A stretch of DNA of 64,000 nt from Siphonodentalium dalli. Lineage: Eukaryota; Mollusca; Scaphopoda; Gadilida; Siphonodentaliidae. A model generated the notes under the pieces. The model saw only the letters and a program-made list of their open reading frames with translations, did no database searches and was not told the origin of the DNA. Shown in pieces: positions 46,705 through 55,781 of this stretch. The stretch covers positions 14,177,814-14,241,813 of the forward strand of contig CP136063.1 of assembly GCA_032622095.1 (NCBI GenBank), written 5' to 3'. The translations under genes and the position numbers were made by a program. Numbering within the stretch: position 1 is the first letter of the stretch; each line of letters opens with the position of its first letter.

Positions 46705-47310
46705 AGGAGATAAACATACCCTGTTGAGTTGTACAATCTGGGATTCGAGCATGAAAACAGTTTGTGAACGAGCCGGCTTGCTGGCGAGTTCACAAACTGT
46801 GTTCATGCTCGAATCCCAGAATGTACAACGAAACAGGGTACGTTTATCTCCATTGTAATTCAATCTAGCAAGGAATTTGCTAAAAAACTGTATAAAAAGT
46901 TTCATTTAGTCATTTTCATGACACGAATCGAGACTTTCATTTCGCTGTTGTCACCGTGCACAAATCATTGGGTTTGTTCATTGCATTACTCGGAACACTG
47001 CTCCGTAACCATTTCCTGTGGGGCGGGTTGGCTCGTTTCGCTACTCCGTTCTGCGCCGATGAAATTGTACCGTGCCACATTCAGATTTGATGCACGCTGA
47101 AACGACCGATGAACGGTATCTATAGACAACAACGCGCGGGTGTGCTCGTTTCGCTACTCGTTCTGCGCCGATAAAATTTGACCGTGCTACATTCAGATTT
47201 GATGCACGCTGAAGCGGCCGATGTCCGTGAATCGAAAACGAAAGTTAGCCGCTCTCGACCAATCAGAATGCTTGTTTTTAGTGACAAATACTCAATTGAA
47301 TTACAATGTG
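46705..47310. repeat. Foldback family H, full copy (Helentron intron 2)
   Basis: Complete unit from AGGAGATAAACATACCCTG to CTCAATTGAATTACAATG, closest in structure to the 28.4 kb copy. Confidence 0.8.
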
Positions 47311-47448
47311 GCATAATTACTAGTAGGCACACAATAATCTAATAAAATTTGGCACAAACATCACTCTTTAGATAACTTAATTAATTAGGTCTGTAAATTG
47401 GTTAGGTATATTGAGTTTCTATGGTGTAAATTAAATACCAGTACTTAC

Positions 47449-47516
47449 TTTCTACGATATTCTGCTCTCCTACATGTAGCTAGTTCTAGTTGTTTGCGTT
47501 CTGCGGCAGTAGGAAC
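47449..47516 (-). CDS. Helentron exon 2: first N-terminal repeat
   Basis: Bounded by TTTGTAG| and |GTAAGTAC. It encodes VPTAAERKQLELATCRRAEY and RR, the same pattern as the later repeats (small/Thr-Pro start, basic RR.YR end). It begins in phase 0 and ends with two bases of a codon, feeding the phase-2 repeat exons. Confidence 0.8.
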
Positions 47517-47559
47517 CTACAAATCAGATTACAGGTCACAATTAATGGAACCTATTATA

Positions 47560-47785
47560 TATATATTTATCACATGATTAGCACTATGTAATATTATATT
47601 ATATGATCATGTGATAAAAAGTATCTCAAACTCGTTCTATTTTATACGTAATTTATCAACCTCGTCCACTAATTTCTATTTGAGCCTTGGTAAACCTCGG
47701 CTCAAATCGAATTTAGTGAACTTGGTTGATAAATTCTGTATAAAATAGAAACTCATGTGAGATCCTCTATATATAGTATATTTAA
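47560..47785. repeat. Foldback family P, inverted copy (Helentron intron 1)
   Basis: TATATATTTATCACATGATT at the left and CTCATGTGAGATCCTCTATA at the right, the inverse of 41.83-42.18 kb with an internal deletion. Confidence 0.75.
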
Positions 47786-47923
47786 TGTGCGCATTTGTAC
47801 AAATAATCAGGTTGATTCTCCATGATTATTATTATATTAATACTTTGGAAATACGGTACAATAATTACACCCACTTCATTCTCTATAGTAAATTGCGGTT
47901 GAGTTTATCAAACCCAGTCCCCT

Positions 47924-48003
47924 AGATCATGCCATAAATCTCTACTCTGGCTGACGCCCATGTCTACGACGTCAACCAGAGTAGAGTTTCATGGCATGAC
48001 CTA
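47924..48003. mobile_element. 80-bp foldback insertion with 9-10 bp target duplication, copy 1
   Basis: Inverted arms AGATCATGCCATAAATCTCT and its inverse (ending GGCATGACCTA). Flanks CCAGTCCCCT (47,914-47,923) and CCAGTCCCCG (48,004-48,013) agree at nine of ten bases. A sister copy lies at 49,473. Confidence 0.8.
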
Positions 48004-48013
48004 CCAGTCCCCG

Positions 48014-49180
48014 TGAGAAAACCGCAGCAGCTTTTATCACATTCGGCCCATGCAGCATGTTTCTTCGCCGCGTTTCAGTGTAATGATATGTTGCAAAGTG
48101 TTATGAAGTGTAAGTTGTAACCGGTATGTGTTAAACACATTGTGTTTAATACAAATAATGTAAAGCCCTAGAAAACCGCAGCATATTTTTAAAACTCATC
48201 TCAATGCAGAGATATGTTACAAAGTGTTACTTAAATGATTTCTGAGACACCGCTCGTAGACAGTTGCTACAAATGATGTAAAGTCCCTTTGAGAAAACCG
48301 CAGTATATTTTTTCATATCATCCGAGTGTAGTGATAAGTTATGTTACAAAGTTTTACGAAGCATTATGCCTAGGCAATATTTTTGCTTAGGTGAAAGAAA
48401 TCGGCCTAGGCAAAAACAGATTTTACCTAGGCAATTTTGCAACAATATTGCCATCTCAAATCAATATGATTCAATAATAACCTGAAATGCTTAGTTATTT
48501 TGGAGAACATTTCCAGGCCACTACTCATCATATATATACATTCCAAAAATCATCTCCAAAACTAGTGCCCTTATGGGTAGCTAGTTAATGGCCCAGTGCT
48601 ATGGAAACAATTTTAGGACAATATATGTAAAGAGTAATTTAAGGAAGTCATTTTGGCTAAAGAGGTTCTATTTCTGATAGACATAAAATCAATTTTAATA
48701 ACTCAAAGAACTTGTAATATAATTGCCTAGGCAAACTGATTTTGCCTCTGGTTTTACCTAGGCATTGCCTAGGCTAATTCCCAGGGCTGTTATGTTGTGT
48801 AATTTATGAGATCCACAGAGACTGCTCGTTGGTGTGTGTATGCAAATGATGTAATTAAAGTCCCTATGAGAAAACTTATGGATATTTCTTCAACTTATCT
48901 CAGTGTAGTTACGAAGGTTTATGTGATTTATGAGATTCCACATATTGATGTACCGCTCGTAGACGGGTGTTCAAATTATTGTTCAATGCGAAGCTCCCAA
49001 GTCCCCACGAGAATAAAAGCAGAATTTTGCGACGATATTTGGCATATCAATTTAGCAAGGCATCTGTGGGAATGTTACCAAATCCTGTTTTTAATAACTG
49101 TAATTTCTATATTTCATAGAAAACACAAAGTGACAAACATGACGATGATCAACCACGTGATGAGAATGAACTTTAAATTA
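48014..49180. repeat. Diverged tandem repeats 'AAAACCGCAG' with an inserted CCTAGGCA element
   Basis: At least four diverged units contain AAGTCCC.TGAGAAAACCGCAG, CTCA.TGTAGTGATA and GTTACAAAGTG (near 48.02, 48.17, 48.29 and 48.86 kb). Between 48,366 and 48,780 sits a segment rich in the palindrome TGCCTAGGCA with inverted ends (ATGCCTAGGCAATA and ATTGCCTAGGCTAA). An open frame at 48,806-49,183 runs across repeat units and is not treated as a gene. Confidence 0.6.
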
Positions 49181-49472
49181 TAGATTTGATCTTGATTAGT
49201 TAATAATATTTCAATGCATATAATTAAATCATTACAATTACCACCAAAAAAAATTTGAGCTTTACTGACTTATGATCAGCACAAATCTACAATGATACAT
49301 TTATATCTTAAGATGAATGTAAACTAGTTTTTGAACAAAATCAACAATCACTTGAAATTTGACCCATGATTAAAAATAAGTTTTTGAAAAATAAATATTT
49401 AATCTTACTATAAATATTCCATAAAAACCATGATGGTTTATTCTTCTGAAAACTTGTTTCTCGGTTCAATCT

Positions 49473-49544
49473 AGATCATGCCATGAACCTCTACTAAGGC
49501 TAACATACGGACTTAGCCTTAGTAGAGGTTCATGGCATGATCTA
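49473..49544. mobile_element. 72-bp foldback insertion with perfect 10-bp target duplication, copy 2
   Basis: Near-perfect inverted arms AGATCATGCCATGAACCTCT and inverse, loop AACATACGGA. Flanked on both sides by GGTTCAATCT (49,463-49,472 and 49,545-49,554). A 9-11 bp duplication is typical of Mutator-like elements. Confidence 0.88.
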
Positions 49545-50344
49545 GGTTCAATCTGGAAACAAAATTGACTGAATGCCGACAGATATCGGATAATTCCTGT
49601 AAGAAAATGTTCACTAAACTTACTAATTATCGCATGCTAATGAGTCCCAGTAAACATGGAAACTAAAATATGTGTTCCTCTTCCAATATTTTGCTGATAA
49701 TGTTATTATTTCGTCGAAAGTTTATCAATTTTACGATTCATTATCGGCCATGTTTTGCTCTGTCCTTGACATAGCTTCGGGGAAAAACCAACTCGATCGA
49801 TTGATCGATATTAAACGGAAGTGAAATGGGGCGAGTTGCCTTCGGCCCAAGTCGTCACATTTTCTGTTCGGACAGTGGGTAAGTTTCGGCCCGTTATTTG
49901 AGAACATATAGTTCCTTGCTTCAACCGTCTTTGACGAGCGAAAATGTTTTTAAAATCAATATTTAACAATTAATTGTATAAGTATAAGTAATAATCTCGG
50001 TTTCCCAATGTAATTACAGTCTAAAGGCATATACCGAATCACAAAATCTTATAAATAAATAAATTGGGTTCCTTAAATATCTCATATGCATATTCTAATA
50101 GGATATGGTGTCATAACAACTGGAGGGGGCAAAAGTTTGGAAAACTATATAACTAAATAAATAGATATATACATTTATAATATTATTCATGTCGAAAGGC
50201 AACAGAGTGCCATTTTAAGATTCTCTTTTCAGAAATATGTATGTATTGTAACCCCCCCCCAATAAATTATGCTTCATACACACATGTAAATCATGTACCC
50301 GGTATGCCCCCAGTGTATGGTGAAATTGGTTGCCATTAACTTAC

Positions 50345-50450
50345 CTGTGACTTATGATGGCCATCATTCTCATCATCACTTAACTCTGCCATACATGTAC
50401 CTCAATCAGAATTCAGTACTAGGCTGAACAATGTGCATGAGATGTAAAAC
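50345..50450 (-). CDS. Helentron exon 1: 5' UTR end and start codon
   Basis: The ATG at 50,390-50,392 begins MAELSDDENDGHHKSQ, an acidic 16-residue start ending at a CAG|GTAAG donor (phase 0). Upstream, TTTTCAG at about 50,451 is a plausible acceptor, so the 5' UTR itself seems to be spliced and an earlier non-coding exon would lie above 50.45 kb. The start is chosen because it reads straight into exon 2 in phase and no other exon with the right phase is visible upstream. Confidence 0.7.
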
Positions 50451-52640
50451 CTGAAAATGAAACATTCACATATAGTATATACTATATTAAATATTACGGT
50501 ACATTGTCCACCGGTATGATTGTCGTGATTTCAGACTCGAGTCAATACATTCAATTAATTATTTTGAGGTAGTGAGGAATCAGCCGCGTAAAATATCATA
50601 TGGTCTGATCTGTGATTGTATCCGCTACGATCATACCATATGTAATCAATGATCTTAAGTATTTATTCATCGAAATGGGACCGTATCTACGAAATACAGA
50701 CTGAATTGTATTTGTAAAACATGTACACTATACTACATGGCAGTACTACACTACAGTAGTTGAAATTCATAAATATTTTTCTCATGATTTATTCGGATCA
50801 GATTTAATCTATTACTTACAGTATTAGGCCTAGTAGTTTGTGAACTTAAAAAAAAAAACATAATTATGCTGTAGCATGTATAGTATAGCACTAGAAGAGA
50901 ACCTCCTGATTTATTTCAGGCCTGACCGTTTGAAAATCATCATGGCAGCCATGATCGACTCAGTCATGCACTAAATCAAGTCACTGATTCAGACGCCATG
51001 TTGTTCTGAATGAAAACATGTGATCGCCGCATGATCAGCTTAAGAGTTGAATCTGATTGGCTACTTACTGATTGGCTAAATCGTACAACTCGATCGTAGA
51101 AAATCAAATTATTTGATTCCTTGTGGGGCCGATCGTGCGACAAAATGTCGTACGATTTTTCACCGCACATGCTGCGATCTGACCCGTAACTGGTACCCGA
51201 TATTTGTCGTACGATATATATCGCATCGTGTGTGGCGGCCTTTACTCTCAGACCCTGCCCTGGGACTAGTGCCAATAATAAGTTATAACTATAAGTCAAT
51301 TTTACAGCCAGAAGTACTAACAATTGGAATAGTCTCCCTGAACATTTGGTGTCGGCCGGTTCGGTGAATGATTTTAAATCAATTTTAAATGACCAGTGGC
51401 AAGGGAAGCCAAACAAATTCTGCTATGTATTCTGAATAGAATTTGGGCGCACTGTAATTAAAATAGAGTAAATATGATATTATACTACGACAATTGGCCA
51501 ATACAACGAAAGCTTAAAATAGGCCTGAAGATCACAGGTAAATCACAGGTAAATAAGTATTGGGAGGCTGGGAGTCACAGAACTCACATCCATGATCCAC
51601 AGTGTATTTAATACTATTTATAATTTGTATTATTATTAACTATTATGTATAGAAATTAGTCAGTTAATTTAGGCCTAGTGACACTGAATTACCTCAATAC
51701 CTGTGAGTGTGACAAGTGGTGTAAGTTGTAACTTTAATTTACAATTAGAATTATCCGATCAAACATCGATTCATAATTTCAATTTTCATTTAAATTTTTG
51801 CCTAATTCTAGTAAATTGATATTCAAACTCAAAATTAAAATAAAAACTATAAAAACTTTTTAAAAGGTTTCAATTATTTAATAAATGTTCCGCTTCTGAA
51901 GTTCTATGTAATGATGCGGCTATTTCGCAAATTCGTGCATGTTTACATTAGTTACCAACAGTGCAACACCAACTTTGAACTTACGCTGGCCGGTGCTGTC
52001 AGATTGTACATTGCATTTTTTGTTAAATTAACACGCAAAATGTAACTTTTCCAACTAAGTTCGATCGTGTATCTTTTGGAAATGCGCCTATGATCAATTT
52101 AGTAAATGTGCATGTGTAAAATACATATTAGTGTATATATTCATTGAATCGAACTTACCTGAGATTTTCTGTGAACAAATCAAATTTACCGGTAATTACG
52201 AACAGAAAAATGCGCGCATTGATACGACTTCCAGCTGTCAAAATATTCTCGTTTATAAATTATCAAATACTAATTACATTACTATTGTAAACGTAAAGGA
52301 CGAAAATTATTTATATTATATCACATATATGTCCCATTGTTACTGGAAGCATATGTGGTTTGATATGTGCATGCAATATGTGGAACTATTTTTATTTCCA
52401 GATGAAAATGCGTGAGTCGGTTAATTATAGGTGTAACGGAAAGAAACACGCGCTCACCCAGGTTCACCGCTCATTAATATCTCGATAGTTATTTGAAGTA
52501 GATACGAACTTCAAGTTAATCTGAGTTTATTACATAATAGATATGTCTTAAATGTGATTTTTAATCTGTGAAGTTATTCTGTTTTAATGCAGCATTGTTT
52601 TTGGAAAGTACGCAGTGCACTGTTATGTGGAACTATATTT
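50451..52640. other. No gene recognised; upstream of the Helentron
   Basis: No protein family is visible on either strand. The Helentron's first 5' UTR exon, promoter and 5' terminus should lie here, but I could not identify them. A GTCGTACGAT-rich dispersed repeat (GTCGTACGATATATATCGCA) is present near 51.14-51.24 kb. Confidence 0.4.
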
Positions 52641-52654
52641 TTGATCATAAGTGA

Positions 52655-52755
52655 ATCGGCAGGGTGACACCAAGCTACCAAGCTACGAAGCTCCGAGCTA
52701 CGAAGCTACGAATCTGTCTGATCGCCATACTGTTGCGCGAGCGCACGTAATAATC
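52655..52755. repeat. Dispersed boundary motif with short GCTACGAA repeats
   Basis: AGGGTGACACCAAGCTACC, then four to five copies of AAGCTACG/GAGCTACG, then ATCGCCATACTGTTGCGCGA, shared with 18.6 and 37.26 kb. Confidence 0.7.
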
Positions 52756-52900
52756 AATTGGTGTCGATGATTACGTGACATAATTCACGAGGGGAGCCGG
52801 GCCTGGTAAAACCCGAGTGAGCGGAGCGAACAAGGGTTTTACCAATAGGACCGGCTACAAGAGTAAATCATGTCACGTAATCATCGAAACCAATTGATTA
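52751..52900. repeat. 150-bp foldback TAATCAATTGGTGTCGATGA
   Basis: Inverted arms TAATCAATTGG..CGATGATTACGTGAC and their inverse ending CCAATTGATTA. A second inner inverted pair TGGTAAAACCC / GGGTTTTACCA lies around a GAGCGGAGCGAAC loop. Confidence 0.85.
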
Positions 52901-53659
52901 TTCTGTTTATTACACACTTTCAACCTCTAAAAGTTGCTAATTCTAAAGAGAAGATGTGACAAAATAAGCCCAGATCAGCTTACCCCAACGTACAGTTGCG
53001 CGTTCAGTTACGCGGATGGACACATAATTTAGATAATTGTGATGTAACGATACCGATTGACCTCATTATTCTGATTCACTTTGGTGGGATTCACTTTTAG
53101 GAAATGTTCTGTCAAAATTGTATTTATTCTGACCGAACAAGCATGACACTTGGAATGGGATATTGTGTAGATTCTGATGGTGTGTGTAAATAATGTTGGT
53201 TCTTACAGGAAATGTTTGGAAATCGAGCTAACAGTGGAAACCTAAGTTTCGAAGTGACGATATTTTAATCATCGACGTAAACAAACACCCGAAGGGCAAC
53301 ATTCAGGAAATTCAACTCGGAACTGGATAAATTCATAGTTCATTTGACTGGAATATGACATAGTTCAGATCACCGGAGTCGATAATAGGTAAGATTCTTC
53401 TTCATTTTACCGGTTTATTAACTGCTTCTGCATCATTCGTTTCTGTTCAACTTCAACCATGTTTGAGCCGAAGAAAGTGAAAATAGTTCCGGCTTAGATC
53501 GGAACTGTCAAAAATCGCGTGCTCTCACCAGTGACGTAATTCACAGGTGTGACATCACTTTTCATTCACCAAGAACTCCCTATAAATCATGACTAAGTGT
53601 GTAATAAAAATGAATATTGAGAAATACAGAGTGATATTTACAAAAGGATTTGAAGATAT

Positions 53660-53800
53660 ATACACATACTATATACATGTCTCTGGTGCAATGGCGATAT
53701 ATACTACATGTGCTTCGCTTCGTACAGGGACAACTACAAAAAGCTCACGCATACTATATACATGTATCTGGTGCAATGGCGATATCAAGATTACACTTAG
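53660..53800 (+). repeat. 83-bp direct duplication
   Basis: CATACTATATACATGTCTCT + GGTGCAATGGCGATAT near 53,664 recurs as CATACTATATACATGTATCT + GGTGCAATGGCGATAT near 53,748. The open frames across this stretch follow the duplication and are not assigned as genes. Confidence 0.8.
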
Positions 53801-53954
53801 CAATTTTGTTTGTTGTTTTTTTCTTATTGTACGAAGATTTCACAGTACGTTTTTATACGCGAATTCCGAAATGGTTTATATATGGAATAGGGAATAAGTT
53901 CCAAATGTCATGTTCGTTAAAACTTTGATATTTAAAGATGGATTATCTCTTTAA

Positions 53955-54445
53955 CTAACAAATTTTAAATAGTTGCGTGGGTATAAAATAATAGATATGA
54001 ACTGAAGACCTTTGTCCGGAAAAGCTTCTATCAATTAATATTGATTTTATTTCGAATATTAAATCGGGCCCATTTATGTTACTATTTTTAGAACCGACCA
54101 TTCGGATGAGACCGTATTGCGATATAGAGCACTGGGCTGTTCCTACGGCTACGCAACGAATGTCAAATGTCACAGATTGGTTGTTAGTATTGTTTTGTTC
54201 CACAGATATATGCGATAATGAGTATAATTAACGTTTATTTGTGACAAAATTGCACAATATAATTTCTGGTCTCTGTTAACAGTAACCATTATTGTTCGTT
54301 AGCTGAACAAACACACCTTTTTAGACCAGAAAATATTCGAAATAAAATGAATATTAATCGATAGAAGCATTTCCGGACAGGAGTCTTCGATTCAAATCTA
54401 ATATGTTATACCCCGGTAACTATATAATACATGTTTACAAAGAGA
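53955..54445. repeat. Left inverted block, itself a foldback
   Basis: Its own ends are inverted: GTTGCGTGGGTATAAAATAA..TCCGGAAAAGCTTCTATC on the left, and TCGATAGAAGCATTTCCGGA..TATACCCCGGTAAC on the right. The whole segment is repeated inverted at 62.29-62.83 kb. Confidence 0.75.
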
Positions 54446-55780
54446 TAATCCACCTTTAAACGTGTGAAGAAATGAAAAAACTATTTTCTGTATTGATGAT
54501 GTCTGACTTATAACTGCTCAATATGTTCGGTTGTTAGTTGACTTTAGAAAAATAAAATGAAAAAATAAAATAGAATGCAAATCGCCCGCCAGCGATTTCA
54601 AAGTAATAATAGTATTTCTCCGCGTGATCATTCAGGTCAGACGTTCAGTGTTATCAATATAAATGGAGTGTAGATACCGTGTTATAATAACAGTGTCGCA
54701 CAAAAGTACACCTCTACGACATGTCTACTCGAACACAAGAAATGCAATTATTTTACTTTTATCTGTGTCACAGTAATTTCGTCGACCACGAAAATAAAAA
54801 CAAAACTAATTGATTTCAGAGAGCTGACGCCATGTGAATGTAATATACGTGGATTTTATTATGTTACGAATGATCATGTTTGATTTATCACCAGTAAATC
54901 ATACCATTATACATTATCATAGTAGAACATCTCATTATAGGTTAACACCTTATTAATTAACACCAAATGGTATAGATTAACACTAAATGATGTTTGGGCT
55001 CCCTGTCACCCAATATTGTATATCCATTCTACGAAACCAAATTTGGAAATGTTACTTCTAACAGTGGGATTGAACTCTCGGAATGATGCAGAATAATAAT
55101 GTAACGGCAATATCGTATAATAGCCCCTGGATTCTAAGAAGTTAGATTTTGCAAATAAACAAACCAAACAGTTCCCTGCTCTGCCTCGCTGTGTCTAGGT
55201 GAAAATAATGGCGTCGGAGGAAATAACAAACTGAAATACTTTGTTATAGACATAGGAATTCGCTGAAACGAATTTATTTATTTTTTACCGGAAACTTCTA
55301 TTCCGTTATATTTAAACGTTTCTTCACATGTTAGTTATTACTTCGGTTGATGTTATCATTAATATGTTGTCGCCAATTTATTAAAAGTGAAGGTACGATA
55401 ATTGTTGAGATATTTATCCAAAAATATTACAATCTAAAACCGTCATCATCAGAGCTATACGTAGGCTAAATATAGCTAATGGGTTTTTCCATTTGATTAA
55501 CATATCCCAATTTAATAGCCAATCAAATTTAACGTTATGCACCATGCTGACCAATGACAGTTTCCGTAGTTTTTTTGACGATGAAGCACGATGTTGTGGA
55601 GTAATGTTGACTCATGGAAAAAAAGTCAACAAAATTTTACTTCTTACAGACTATTTACGAGCACGGTAAGGAGTGTTATATAGTACAATAAACACCGTAT
55701 TAGTTTATCTGTCATTTATCGTCCAATTAAACGTCAATAACTGAATAACCCATTATTGATAGGATATTTTGGTAGTAAAT
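54446..55780. other. No gene; single 43-bp unit and mirror block 3
   Basis: AT-rich. Near 55,065-55,140 there is one unit of the 43-bp repeat (GGGATTGAACTCTCGGAATG) followed by GGCAATATCGTA and AGCCCCTGGATT, then CTGCCTCGCTGTGTCTAGG and a short ATGGCGTCGGAGG. These correspond, inverted, to 59.96-60.12 kb. Confidence 0.5.
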
Positions 55781-55781
55781 A

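Larger units (their letters stand above)
42455..46905. repeat. Tandem triplication of the Helentron exon A/B segment
   Basis: Three near-identical segments (about 42.46-43.40, 43.79-44.90 and 45.15-46.90 kb) each carry GTCACCAGGCGTAATGGAAC (or GTCGCC), ACAATTTGAGATAAATAATG, exon B and exon A. Corresponding points are 1,343 bp apart between the first two and 1,801-1,861 bp apart between the second and third. The length differences come from H and P foldback pieces between copies and a small indel near 46.24 kb. Confidence 0.92.
19061..50450 (-). mobile_element. Helentron/Helitron2 rolling-circle transposon, 21 recognised exons, defective
   Basis: An autonomous-type Helitron gene read on the minus strand. 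I joined exons by GT..AG sites, continuous reading phase and family motifs. The product would be about 2,270 residues: N-terminal repeats, DUF6570-like region, OTU protease, Helitron N-terminal domain, HUH Rep nuclease with two tyrosines, PIF1-like helicase, then an EEP endonuclease. The C-terminal endonuclease is the mark of the Helentron/Helitron2 branch. Rep nicks and transfers single-stranded DNA and the helicase unwinds it during rolling-circle transposition. Lesions: stops at 40,737-40,739, 33,005-33,007 and 19,869-19,871, and single-base losses near 27,990 and 26,715. Element termini were not located; the coordinates mark only the gene. Confidence 0.93.

Noticed and set aside
48806-49183. 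125-codon plus-strand frame
   Set aside because: It crosses diverged 'AAAACCGCAG' tandem units and has no recognisable family or splice context.
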